Below, in pieces: positions 43,265 through 51,434 of a stretch of 64,000 nucleotides of DNA; position 1 is the first letter of the stretch; the number at the start of each line of letters is the position of its first letter. This DNA is from JAGNNV01 sp031412915 (GTDB lineage Bacteria; Acidobacteriota; Vicinamibacteria; Fen-336; JAGNNV01). Under the pieces are notes generated by a model. It had not been told where the DNA came from, searched no databases, and saw only the letters and a list, made by a program, of their open reading frames with translations. The stretch lies in the NCBI GenBank assembly GCA_031412915.1, contig JANODX010000038.1, positions 22,073 to 86,072 of the forward strand, written 5' to 3'. Made by a program: the position numbers and the translations under genes.

Positions 43265-44118
43265 ACCCCCGAGCCGGAAACCCGGCTCACGAACGCCAAC
43301 ACGCGTTCATCCTGGAAAGGCCGGCCACAGACCTCGGCGATGTGGCGGGCGTCCTTCATCAGCGCTTCGAACGCCGCCAAGGACAGACTCTGCGCGCCAT
43401 CGGACAGCGCGAGCTCGGGATCGTCGTGGACTTCGATCATCACCGCATCGGCTCCGGCGGCGATGGCGGCCTTGGTCATGGGGGCCACGCTGTCGCGGCG
43501 TCCGGTGCCGTGGGACGGGTCGATGGCGATGGGAAGATGAGACAGAGACCGGACCACGGGTATGGCCGAGAGATCGAGGGTGTTGCGGGTGGCGCTTTCG
43601 AAGGTCCGGATCCCACGCTCGCACAGAATGACATTGGGGTTGCCTTCGGCCAGGATGTACTCCGCCGCGAGCAGCCATTCCTCGATCGTGGCCGACATGC
43701 CGCGCTTCAGGAGAATGGGGTTGGGCACGCGACCGAGTTCGCGGAGGAGATCGAAGTTCTGCATGTTCCTTGTGCCCACCTGCAGACAGTCGACCAGGGG
43801 CGCCATCGACTCGACTTTTCGAACGTCCATCACCTCGCTCACCACCTTGAGCCCGGTCATCGCACGCGCTTCGCCCAGCCACTTGAGAGCCTCTTCGCCG
43901 TGGCCCTGAAATGAATAAGGCGAGGTTCGCGGCTTGAAGGCGCCGCCCCGCAGCATGTGAGCACCCGAGGCCTTGACCGATCGCGCGATGCGCATCAGGC
44001 GATCGTGGCTCTCCACCGCGCAAGGGCCGGCGATGACTACGGTCTGCTGACCTCCAATGACCACGCCTCCGATGGAGACTTCGGTGGGTTCGGGTTTGGT
44101 CTTTCTCGAGGATTTCAT
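43261..44118 (-). CDS. aroF: 3-deoxy-7-phosphoheptulonate (DAHP) synthase, type I-beta
   Basis: 285 residues. VIAGPCAVESHDRLMRIA, GAHMLRGGAFKPRTSPYSFQGHGEEALKWL, LLKRGMSATIEEWLLAAEYI, IDPSHGTGRRDSVAPM and the late EVHDDPE are all characteristic. It catalyses the first step of the aromatic amino acid pathway from PEP and erythrose-4-phosphate. The protein lacks an extra regulatory domain. It sits between ilvD (36 bases upstream) and the ilvE attenuator, so it is probably transcribed with the ilvBNCD part, which ties aromatic supply to branched-chain control; this is unusual. Confidence 0.95.
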   Translation of the reverse strand: MKSSRKTKPEPTEVSIGGVVIGGQQTVVIAGPCAVESHDRLMRIARSVKASGAHMLRGGAFKPRTSPYSFQGHGEEALKWLGEARAMTGLKVVSEVMDVRKVESMAPLVDCLQVGTRNMQNFDLLRELGRVPNPILLKRGMSATIEEWLLAAEYILAEGNPNVILCERGIRTFESATRNTLDLSAIPVVRSLSHLPIAIDPSHGTGRRDSVAPMTKAAIAAGADAVMIEVHDDPELALSDGAQSLSLAAFEALMKDARHIAEVCGRPFQDERVLAFVSRVSGSGV

Positions 44119-44154
44119 GGTGGGAAGCAGCCGAAGTTTATTCGCCTCCAGCGC

Positions 44155-45822
44155 TCAATCCCCGTCGGTCACCGCTCCGAGACTCGCCGACGACACAACC
44201 CGGGCGTACTTCGCGAGCACCCCGCGGGTGAACCGGGGGAGGGGCGCGGTCCAGGCCGCGCGCCGCTTCTGAAGCTCGTTCGCGGGCACATTCAGCGAAA
44301 GCAGGCGCGATTCCGCGTCCACGGTGATGCTGTCGCCTTCGTGAACGAGGCCAATCAGGCCTCCGGTGGCCGCTTCGGGCGCCACGTGGCCCACCACCAG
44401 GCCATGGGAACCCCCAGAGAATCGTCCATCGGTAATGAGAGCCACGCTCTCGCCCAGACCCGCGCCCATCAGAGCCGACGTGGGAGCCAGCATCTCTCGC
44501 ATTCCCGGTCCGCCCCGGGGCCCTTCGTGCCGAATCACCATCACGTCCCCCGCACTGATCTTCCCGCCCATGATGGCGGCGAGGCTGTCCTCTTCGGACT
44601 CGAAAACCCGAGCCGGGCCCGTGAGCTTGATCGTCTTGAGGCCCGAGATCTTCGCCACCGCTCCCTCCTCGGCCAGATTGCCGCGCAGGATGGCCAGATG
44701 ACCCTGGGCATGGACCGGGCGGTCCCAGGGACGAATCACATCCTGACCCGATGGCGGTTCGGGGGGGACTCGGGCCAGGGACTGAGCGATCGTGTCTCCG
44801 GATATGGTCAGAGCGTCACCGTGCAGAAGTCCGTGCGAGAGAAGGATCTTCATGACCTGAGGTATGCCGCCCGCGCGATGAAGATCGGTGGTGGCATAGC
44901 GGCCCGACGGCGAGAGATCGCACAGCACCGGGACCCGCGCCCGAATGGTCTCGAAGTCATCGAGGGCGAGGGGAACATCGGCGCTGTGGGCGATGGCGAG
45001 AAGGTGAAGGACGGCGTTCGTCGAACCGCCGATGGCCATCACCACCGCGATCGCGTTCTCGAACGCCTTCCGCGTCATGAGCCTTCGCGGGGTGAGGTTC
45101 GAGGCCACCGCACGCGCGAGCACCCGGGCCGATTCGGCCGCCGAATCGGCTTTCTCGGTATCAACCGCGGCCATGGTCGAAGAATGGGGCAGGGACAGGC
45201 CCATGGCTTCGATGACCGAGGACATCGTGTTCGCGGTGAACATGCCCCCGCAAGAACCCGCACCCGGACAGGCGGCGCGTTCGATGCGGCCCAGTTGTTC
45301 GTCCGTGATCTTCCTCTGGCTCCACTGTCCGACCGCCTCGAAGACGCTCACGATGGTGAGGTCCCGACCATCGAGTGTCCCTGGTTTGATGGTGCCGCCG
45401 TACACGAACACCGCGGGGATATCGAGGCGGGCCATGGCCATCATGGCCCCCGGCATGTTCTTGTCGCAGCCCCCGACGATCAGGACCGCATCGAGACGCT
45501 CGGCCCCGCACACCGTCTCGATCGCATCCGCGATGACCTCGCGGGACACGAGGGAGTACTTCATCCCGATGGTGCCCATGGAAATGGCGTCCGAAACCGT
45601 GGGCGTTCCGAAGGTCTGGGGAACCAGTCCCGCCTCCCGGCAAGCCGCCTCCGCGCGGTTCACCAGGACCTGCAGGCCCGCGTTGCACGGTGTCGTGGTG
45701 CTGTGGGCGTTGGCGATGCCCACGAACGGCTTCTTGAAATCCTCGTCCGTGTACCCGATGGCCCGCAACATCGAGCGATTCGGAGAACGCTCAGGGCCTT
45801 CGGTGGTCAATCGACTTCGCAT
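44155..45822 (-). CDS. ilvD: Dihydroxy-acid dehydratase
   Basis: 555 residues. Cluster cysteines are found in STTTPCNAGLQ, VGGCDKNMPGAM and CPGAGSCGGMFTANTM. The C-terminal GRFSGGSHGLVVGHVAPEA is also typical. It makes the 2-keto acids of valine and isoleucine. It lies 72 bases downstream of ilvC and 36 bases before the DAHP synthase. Confidence 0.97.
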   Translation of the reverse strand: MRSRLTTEGPERSPNRSMLRAIGYTDEDFKKPFVGIANAHSTTTPCNAGLQVLVNRAEAACREAGLVPQTFGTPTVSDAISMGTIGMKYSLVSREVIADAIETVCGAERLDAVLIVGGCDKNMPGAMMAMARLDIPAVFVYGGTIKPGTLDGRDLTIVSVFEAVGQWSQRKITDEQLGRIERAACPGAGSCGGMFTANTMSSVIEAMGLSLPHSSTMAAVDTEKADSAAESARVLARAVASNLTPRRLMTRKAFENAIAVVMAIGGSTNAVLHLLAIAHSADVPLALDDFETIRARVPVLCDLSPSGRYATTDLHRAGGIPQVMKILLSHGLLHGDALTISGDTIAQSLARVPPEPPSGQDVIRPWDRPVHAQGHLAILRGNLAEEGAVAKISGLKTIKLTGPARVFESEEDSLAAIMGGKISAGDVMVIRHEGPRGGPGMREMLAPTSALMGAGLGESVALITDGRFSGGSHGLVVGHVAPEAATGGLIGLVHEGDSITVDAESRLLSLNVPANELQKRRAAWTAPLPRFTRGVLAKYARVVSSASLGAVTDGD

Positions 45823-45894
45823 TGCGGGGGTGTTCTCCTTAGGGGCGCTCGGCGTACCGCGCCCGACCGCCCATTCGAGCAGAGGGGCCGGGCT

Positions 45895-46956
45895 TCAGCG
45901 CGTGCCCACCGGGGTGGCCTGGGCGGAGCGGGACTCGACGCCCTCTCCCTCCGAAGACATGGTCACCGGATCGAGGAACGGCATCATGGACCGGAGTTGC
46001 GCGCCCACTTTCTCGATGGTCTGCGTCCGTTCGCTCCGCCGCTGTTCGTTGAACCAGGGCCGGCCCGCTTCGCTCTCCGCGATCCAGGCGCGGGCGTAAG
46101 CCCCGCTCTGAATCTCCGCGAGCATGCGCGCCATCTCCGCCCTGGTCTCGTCGGTCACCAGGCGCGGGCCTCCGGTGTAGTCGCCATGTTCCGCGGTGTC
46201 CGAGATGGAATAGCGCATATAGGAGAGGCCGCCCCGGTACATGAGATCGACGATCAGCTTCAGTTCATGCATGCATTCGAAGTAAGCGATCTCCGGCTGG
46301 TAGCCGGCCTTCACCAGGGTCTCGAAGCCGGCCTTGACCAGAGCCGACACCCCGCCACACAACACCGCCTGCTCTCCAAAGAGATCGGTCTCGGTCTCCT
46401 CCGCAAAGGTGGTCTCGATGACCCCGGCCCGCGTGCACCCGAGCGCCCGGGCATAGGCGAGGGCGGTTTGCTTCGCCCGTCCGCTGGCGTCGCGATGGAC
46501 CGCGAGCAGCGCGGGCGTGCCCTGACCTTCCTTGAACACTTCTCGAACCCGGTGCCCGGGCGATTTTGGCGCGATCATGGACACGTCGACGCCCGGCGGG
46601 GGGTCGATGGCGCCGAAACGAATGTTGAAACCGTGAGCGAACATCAAGGTCTTGCCCGCGCGCAGATTGGGCGCAAGCTCGTCCCGGTACAGCGCGGCCT
46701 GCGTGGTGTCGGGGGTGAGGACCATCACGATGTCGGCCTCACCCGCCGCGGCCGATGGGGTTAGCACGCTCAGACCCTCGGCTATGGCTTTGGCCCGGGA
46801 ACGGCTGTTCGGGGACAGACCCACAACCACGTCGCAGCCGCTGTCGCGCAGGTTGAGGGCATGGGCGTGCCCCTGGCTGCCGTAACCGATGATCGCAATG
46901 CGGCGACCCTTCAGTTCGGCGAGGTCCGCGTCTTTGTCGTAGTAGATCTTTGCCAT
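45895..46956 (-). CDS. ilvC: Ketol-acid reductoisomerase (class I)
   Basis: 353 residues. NADPH motif IGYGSQGHAHALNLRDSG, HGFNIRFGAIDPPPGVDVSMIAPKSPGH, and the knotted C-terminal domain with metal residues (DLFGEQAVLCGG, ECMHELKLIVDLMYRGG). A short C-terminal extension (SRSAQATPVGTR) is present. The ribosome-site region consists of a perfect tandem duplication of AAAGAACATC directly before the ATG. Confidence 0.97.
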   Translation of the reverse strand: MAKIYYDKDADLAELKGRRIAIIGYGSQGHAHALNLRDSGCDVVVGLSPNSRSRAKAIAEGLSVLTPSAAAGEADIVMVLTPDTTQAALYRDELAPNLRAGKTLMFAHGFNIRFGAIDPPPGVDVSMIAPKSPGHRVREVFKEGQGTPALLAVHRDASGRAKQTALAYARALGCTRAGVIETTFAEETETDLFGEQAVLCGGVSALVKAGFETLVKAGYQPEIAYFECMHELKLIVDLMYRGGLSYMRYSISDTAEHGDYTGGPRLVTDETRAEMARMLAEIQSGAYARAWIAESEAGRPWFNEQRRSERTQTIEKVGAQLRSMMPFLDPVTMSSEGEGVESRSAQATPVGTR

Positions 46957-46980
46957 GATGTTCTTTGATGTTCTTTCTTT

Positions 46981-47481
46981 CTAGGTTTGTGACTCAGCCG
47001 CCGGAGCGACGCCGCGCAGCATCGCGATCTTCCCGGTGCGCACGATCTCCAGAAGGCCTCGCGGCCGGAGCAGGTCGACCAGACCGTCGACCTTGGCGCC
47101 ATCTCCGGTGACCTCCACGATCACCGAATCGGGAGCCACATCCACGATTCGTCCGCGGAATATCTCGGCCAGTTGCGCGATCTCGGCCCGGTCCGTGGCC
47201 GCGCACCGGACCCGGATCAGAGCAAGGTCGCGATCGACGGTGGGCAGGTCGGTGACATCCGTGACCTCGGCCACCGGAATCAGTTTCCGGAGGCTTTCTT
47301 CGACCAGGCGTGCGGGCACCCGGGCGGTGTCGACCACCACCGTCATGCGGGAGAAGTCCGCCATCTCGCTTCGTCCGACGGTCAGGCTCTCGATGTTGAA
47401 GGCCCGGCGACGGAACAGGCTCGCCACCCGATTGAGGACACCGGGTTCGTCCCGAACCCGGGCGACCAGGGTGTGCCTCAT
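46981..47481 (-). CDS. ilvN: Acetolactate synthase small (regulatory) subunit
   Basis: 166 residues from ATG 47481, which overlaps the ilvB stop (ATGA). ACT domain at the start (HTLVARVRDEPGVLNRVASLFRRRAFNIESLTVGRSE) with the valine-binding type Asn-Ile, and the C-terminal part ILRGVAPA-like. It binds valine and feedback-inhibits IlvB. It is followed after 24 bases by ilvC. Confidence 0.96.
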   Translation of the reverse strand: MRHTLVARVRDEPGVLNRVASLFRRRAFNIESLTVGRSEMADFSRMTVVVDTARVPARLVEESLRKLIPVAEVTDVTDLPTVDRDLALIRVRCAATDRAEIAQLAEIFRGRIVDVAPDSVIVEVTGDGAKVDGLVDLLRPRGLLEIVRTGKIAMLRGVAPAAESQT

Positions 47482-49199
47482 GCCATCACCTCCTGCGTGA
47501 CCGGCCGCCGAATCATGGCGTCGAGGGCGGCGCCCGCCGGGACCATGGGAAAGACCGATTCCTCCTGGGCCACCCGGAAATCTATGAGCGTCGCGGCTCC
47601 CGACTGGCGCGCCGCTCGAACCGTCGGTATGACCTCCTGGCGCCGGGTCACCCGGTGCGCGCCAATTCCATAAGCATCGGCGAGCTTCACGAAGTCGGGA
47701 GACAGGATGGGGGTTGAGGCGTAGCGCTTCTCGTAGAAGAACTCCTGCCATTGCCGGACCATGCCGAGGAAGCCATTGTTGATGATCGCGATGTTGATGT
47801 CGAGGCCTTCCTGCTGGACGGTGGCGAGTTCGGCCTGAGTCATCTGAAAGCCGCCGTCCCCGACCACCACCCAGACCTCCGCCTCGGGACGGGCGAATTT
47901 GGCGCCAATCGCCGCGGGAAGCGCGAAGCCCATGGTGCCGAGGCCGCCCGAGGTGATCAGACTGCGGGGGCCCTCATGAGCGTAATACTGCGCCTCCCAC
48001 ATCTGATGCTGACCGACGTCGGTCACCACGATGGCCTGGCCGTTCGTGGCTTCCCAAAGGTCGTGAATAACGTGTGCAGCGTACAGCTTTCCATCGTCCT
48101 CCTGGTGGAGGATGTCCCGGCTCTTGGTTTCGGCTCGGCCTGCTTCAATGCCCCGAAGCCACACCTCGTGGCGTTTCTCGGGGACGAGCGGATTCAGAGC
48201 ATCGAGGACGCGGCGAAGGTCGCCCACGAGGGCCACGTCAACGGGCACATTCTTCCCAACTTCGGAGGCATCGATCTCGACGTGGACCTTCCGGGCGTTG
48301 GGCGCGTAAGTTTTCAGGCTGCCGGTCACGCGATCGTCGAAACGCATGCCGAAGGCCAGGAGCAGGTCCGCCTCCTGAATCGCCCGGTTCACGTAGGCCT
48401 CCCCATGCATGCCCATCATCCCGAGCGAGAGAGGGTGGGAGGCTGGAAAACCGCCGAGGCCCAGGAGGGTCGAGGCGACCGGGGTGCCGGTTCGCTCGGC
48501 AAAGGCGATGAGCGCCCGCGTGGCTCCGGACTTGATCACGCCGTGGCCGGCCAGAACGATCGGGCGTTCGGCCCTCCGGATCAACTCCACCGCTCGTCCG
48601 AGGTCGTCGGGCGAAAGCGCCGGACGCTCGCGCAGGCTCGGGTGGTGGACGGCGTCCGGCCAGACGAACTCCGTCACGGCCTGTTGAGCGTCTTTACAGA
48701 TGTCCACCAGAACCGGACCGGGCCGACCGTGACGCGCGATGGCGAAGGCTTCGCGCAGGGCCGGAGCGATGTCCTCGACCCGCGTCACCAGGGAGTTGTG
48801 CTTCGTGATCGGGAGGGTGATGCCGGTGACATCAACTTCCTGAAAAGCGTCGCTGCCGATCAGGTGGGACGCGACCTGGCCGGTGATGAACACGGTGGGC
48901 ACCGAGTCGAGCATGGCGGTGGCGATGCCGGTGGTGAGGTTTGTGGCCCCCGGACCCGATGTCGCAATGGCGACTCCGACCTTGCCGGAAGCGCGGGCGT
49001 AGCCGTCGGCCATGTGTGCTGCACCCTGCTCGTGGCGGACCAGAACGTGATGAATCGGATAGTCACCCATGGCATCGTAGGCCGGAAGAACGCAGCCGCC
49101 CGGGTAACCGAACACCACGTCGACGCCCTCACGCAGCAGACTCTCCCACAGGATCTGGGCCCCGGTGAGTTTCGACCCGATCGATTCGCGTTTGCTCAT
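47478..49199 (-). CDS. ilvB: Acetolactate synthase large (catalytic) subunit
   Basis: 573 residues. Catalytic Glu in VRHEQGAAHMADGYARASGKVG, FAD region, and the ThDP motif GDGGFQMTQAELATVQQEGLDINIAIINNGFLGMVRQWQ. It condenses pyruvate with pyruvate or 2-ketobutyrate. First structural gene of ilvBNCD-aroF, downstream of an attenuator. A plausible ribosome site, AAAAGGGCGAAACCAAC, precedes the ATG. Confidence 0.97.
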   Translation of the reverse strand: MSKRESIGSKLTGAQILWESLLREGVDVVFGYPGGCVLPAYDAMGDYPIHHVLVRHEQGAAHMADGYARASGKVGVAIATSGPGATNLTTGIATAMLDSVPTVFITGQVASHLIGSDAFQEVDVTGITLPITKHNSLVTRVEDIAPALREAFAIARHGRPGPVLVDICKDAQQAVTEFVWPDAVHHPSLRERPALSPDDLGRAVELIRRAERPIVLAGHGVIKSGATRALIAFAERTGTPVASTLLGLGGFPASHPLSLGMMGMHGEAYVNRAIQEADLLLAFGMRFDDRVTGSLKTYAPNARKVHVEIDASEVGKNVPVDVALVGDLRRVLDALNPLVPEKRHEVWLRGIEAGRAETKSRDILHQEDDGKLYAAHVIHDLWEATNGQAIVVTDVGQHQMWEAQYYAHEGPRSLITSGGLGTMGFALPAAIGAKFARPEAEVWVVVGDGGFQMTQAELATVQQEGLDINIAIINNGFLGMVRQWQEFFYEKRYASTPILSPDFVKLADAYGIGAHRVTRRQEVIPTVRAARQSGAATLIDFRVAQEESVFPMVPAGAALDAMIRRPVTQEVMA

Positions 49200-49244
49200 G
49201 TTGGTTTCGCCCTTTTCTGAAGAAGAACACAGGAAAAAGCAAAA

Positions 49245-49266
49245 CCCCCGAGGTTTCCCTCGGGGG
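49245..49266 (-). terminator. Attenuator terminator before ilvB
   Basis: Minus-strand stem CCCCCGAGG/CCTCGGGGG with GAAA loop, followed by TTTTGCTTTTT (49244-49234). Identical in all 22 bases to the ilvE attenuator. The alternative antiterminator pairs CGGGGGTC and GATGGTC (49310-49296, the last codons of the leader peptide) with GATCATC and GACCCCCG (49277-49261), which takes the first arm of the terminator. Confidence 0.88.
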
Positions 49267-49292
49267 TCTCGATGATCCCTGGCGCTCTCTGC

Positions 49293-49409
49293 CTAGACCA
49301 TCGACCCCCGGGGCCCAATAACGAGGGCCCTAAGGAGGAGAACCGAAATCTCAATGGAGACCGAACCCGTGAACAGGCTGGTCGATTTCGATGGGACGGC
49401 GCGGTTCAT
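49293..49409 (-). CDS. Branched-chain leader peptide controlling ilvBNCD
   Basis: 38 codons from ATG 49409 to TAG. The control stretch is SIEISVLLLRALVIG: Val, three Leu, then Leu-Val-Ile (codons at about 49343-49317). It ends PRGSMV; the codons for RGSMV form the antiterminator strand. The classic attenuation logic applies: stalling at Val/Leu/Ile codons leaves the strand free and transcription continues; full translation permits the terminator. There is no Shine-Dalgarno sequence, in agreement with a nearly leaderless message. Confidence 0.88.
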   Translation of the reverse strand: MNRAVPSKSTSLFTGSVSIEISVLLLRALVIGPRGSMV

Positions 49410-49421
49410 AACAAGGGGGCG

Positions 49422-49450
49422 ATGTTAACCACACGTTCGAGAGGCGTCAA
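49422..49450 (-). promoter_or_regulatory. Promoter of the ilvB leader
   Basis: TTGACG (49450-49445) and TAACAT (49427-49422) on the minus strand, exactly 17 bases apart. The leader ATG begins 13 bases after the -10 box, so the transcript starts at or within a few bases of the start codon. It is divergent from the permease gene starting at 49494. Confidence 0.75.
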
Positions 49451-49493
49451 GGGCTTTCCTGAAACAACCCAACTCCTGACTAAACTCAGGGGG

Positions 49494-50741
49494 ATGAGAC
49501 TCCTCGGCATCGCGTTCCGGAATCTCCTCCGCGCTCGACGACGGAATGCTCTGGCCGGCGGAACCATGGCCCTGGGAACCGCAGCGCTGATTCTGGGGGG
49601 CGGTCTGTCGGATGGAATCGCGCGCCAGCTCACGGACAACCTGGTCGCGGTCCAGACCGGGGAACTCATGGTGGTGAAGCGCGAGGACGGTTTCGTGCGG
49701 CAGAACTCGCCTTTCGATGCCTATTCGAAAGACCTGATTCCCGAGGGTGCTTCCCTGGCGGACGAGATCGAGAGGCGGTCCAGGGAACTCGGAATCCAAC
49801 AGGTCTCGCCCTACCTGCACGCCCGCGGCACCGCGATCGCCTCGAATCGATCGACGCCGGCCGTCGTCCTCGGCATCGTTCCGGGGCGCGAGCCTGAACT
49901 GTTCAAAGCCCTGCCTCCGGTGAAAGGCGGTGCGCTGAGCGGCCAGCGGGATGAGGTCTACGTCGGCGAACCGGCCGCGCGCGTGCTCCGGCTGAGCGTC
50001 GGCGACTCCGTCTCTTTGCTGATCCAGACCCCTCTAGGCGCCATGAACTCGCTCGACGCGATCGTGTGCGGGATCTTCCGAAAAGGCGCACCCTGGTACG
50101 ACAACACCTTCTTTGTTCCCCTGGAGGCGGCGCGGAGACTTGAGGACGCTCCCGATGGAATGACGAACATCAAGTTGAGGGTGCAGGGTTCGAGGCGGGA
50201 AACCGAGGAGGTCCGCACTCAGCTCCGGCAAATGGTGTCGCGGCGGTCGCCGGGAACTTCCGTGGAAAGCGCCGAGGAGGCCGGCCGATTTTCGTTTTCG
50301 ATCATCCAGGCGAACCAGGCGAGCCTGGCCATCCTCTCGATGTTTCTCTTCGCGGCCGCCGCGGTGGGAATCGTGAACGCGATGCTCATGAGCGTTCATG
50401 AGCGTACCCGGGAAATCGGCACGATCCGGGCCATGGGGATGAGACGAGCCGGCGTGGTGCGGCTCTTCCTCCTGGAGGGCCTGGCCCTGGGCATGGTCGC
50501 GGCGGTTCTGGGCGTTCTGGGCGGCGGGGCCCTGGTCCTCTACTGGAAGAGTGTCGGCATCAGAATGAACACGATTACCCTCGCCTGGCTCGCCGGAGGG
50601 GATTTTCTGTACCCCAGGCTCGAACTGGCAAGTGTCCTGCGCGCGGCTCTCGCCATCATCGCCTTGTCAACGTCTGCCGCCATCTACCCCGCCTACGCGG
50701 CCAGCCGCCTGGAACCTCGGGAAGCCCTGCATCGGATCTGA
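49494..50741 (+). CDS. FtsX/MacB-like ABC transporter permease without adjacent ATPase
   Basis: 415 residues from ATG 49494. N-terminal membrane helix (about 17-40) followed by a MacB-type periplasmic domain of about 200 residues, then three C-terminal helices (LAILSMFLFAAAAVGIVNAMLMSV, GLALGMVAAVLGVLGGGALVL and a last one at LASVLRAALAIIALSTSAAIYP). ERTREIGTIRAMGM is the conserved coupling motif of this family. No ATP-binding subunit lies nearby, so it relies on one elsewhere or pairs with one outside the window. The substrate, possibly lipoprotein-like or lipid, is unknown; the lipoprotein gene that follows may be related. Confidence 0.9.
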   Translation: MRLLGIAFRNLLRARRRNALAGGTMALGTAALILGGGLSDGIARQLTDNLVAVQTGELMVVKREDGFVRQNSPFDAYSKDLIPEGASLADEIERRSRELGIQQVSPYLHARGTAIASNRSTPAVVLGIVPGREPELFKALPPVKGGALSGQRDEVYVGEPAARVLRLSVGDSVSLLIQTPLGAMNSLDAIVCGIFRKGAPWYDNTFFVPLEAARRLEDAPDGMTNIKLRVQGSRRETEEVRTQLRQMVSRRSPGTSVESAEEAGRFSFSIIQANQASLAILSMFLFAAAAVGIVNAMLMSVHERTREIGTIRAMGMRRAGVVRLFLLEGLALGMVAAVLGVLGGGALVLYWKSVGIRMNTITLAWLAGGDFLYPRLELASVLRAALAIIALSTSAAIYPAYAASRLEPREALHRI

Positions 50742-50802
50742 CCCTTCTGCTCCCTTCGCCGGGCCAAAGTAACATCCACACTTCTCTTTCTAAGGAGAGT
50801 TC

Positions 50803-51276
50803 ATGAATTCGTCCCGCCCTCTTATCGCCATCGTCTGTTCGGCCGTCCTGTGGACCGCCTGCGCCTCCATCAAACCCCCCTCGGTCCGAGTGGCCGGGAT
50901 TCATCTCGCCGGCGTCTCCCTGACCGGAGCCCGAGTCGACGTCGGCCTGGACATCAGGAACGTAAACCCCGAGGATCTTCAAATTGAACGCTTCGAATAC
51001 GAAGTGAAGCTGAACGGCCGGACCCTCGGCCGCGGCTTCGGGTCCGAACCGTTGCAGCTCGGCGGATTCAAGGAGGACCGGGTGATCTCGAGGCTCGACG
51101 TGAATTTCCTGAAGGTTCCGGGGGTGGTCAAGGAATCTCTCGAAAAAGACCGGGTCAAAGCCGAAGTCAAGGGCGCCTTCTATGTTCGGGAGGGCTCAGG
51201 ACTTCGGAAGATCAAGTTCGGCTCTCAGGGGGACGTCGACCTCAAGAAGGCCCTCTCCAGGGACAGCAAGAAGTAG
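50803..51276 (+). CDS. LEA14/WHy-domain-like lipoprotein
   Basis: 157 residues from ATG 50803 (AAGGAG five bases upstream). The N-terminus MNSSRPLIAIVCSAVLWTAC ends in a lipobox-like Cys20. The remainder is a single beta-sandwich of the late-embryogenesis-abundant type 2 (WHy) kind: VRVAGIHLAGVSLTGARVDVGLDIRNVNPEDLQIERFEYEVKLNG, with GGFKEDRVISRLDVNF. Such domains are linked to desiccation and stress tolerance in plants and bacteria; the bacterial role is mostly unproven. It may share a transcript with the permease before it. Confidence 0.82.
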   Translation: MNSSRPLIAIVCSAVLWTACASIKPPSVRVAGIHLAGVSLTGARVDVGLDIRNVNPEDLQIERFEYEVKLNGRTLGRGFGSEPLQLGGFKEDRVISRLDVNFLKVPGVVKESLEKDRVKAEVKGAFYVREGSGLRKIKFGSQGDVDLKKALSRDSKK

Positions 51277-51323
51277 GTCTTCCATCTTGCCAAGTGATTC
51301 CGGGCTTGTGGCCCTGGCGCAGT

Positions 51324-51352
51324 TTGACGATCATGAAGTCGGACACTAGACT
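51324..51352 (+). promoter_or_regulatory. Promoter of the metallo-beta-lactamase-fold phosphodiesterase gene
   Basis: TTGACG (51324-51329) and TAGACT (51347-51352) spaced by exactly 17 bases. The leader is about 75 bases long and ends with GGAGGGGC just before the ATG at 51435. Confidence 0.6.
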
Positions 51353-51434
51353 GCTTCGAATCTCGGCCTAAACCTTGGAATTTCCAGTTGATGAATGCGC
51401 TCGGACGGGACAGGACTAGCTTGGTCGGAGGGGC

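Noticed and set aside
43957..46764. A 935-codon plus-strand frame opposite ilvD and ilvC
   Set aside because: It is a codon-position shadow in GC-rich DNA; ilvD and ilvC on the minus strand carry all conserved residues.
50770..50775. TAACAT before the LEA14-like gene as a promoter
   Set aside because: It resembles the -10 boxes of the ilvB leader and the 61568 promoter, but no -35-like hexamer lies at 16-18 bases, so I did not list it.
21906..51426. The 10-mer TAGCTTGGTC upstream of both mglB (21906) and the phosphodiesterase gene (51417)
   Set aside because: The distance to the start codon differs (about 83 versus 8 bases) and there is no surrounding similarity; chance is sufficient.
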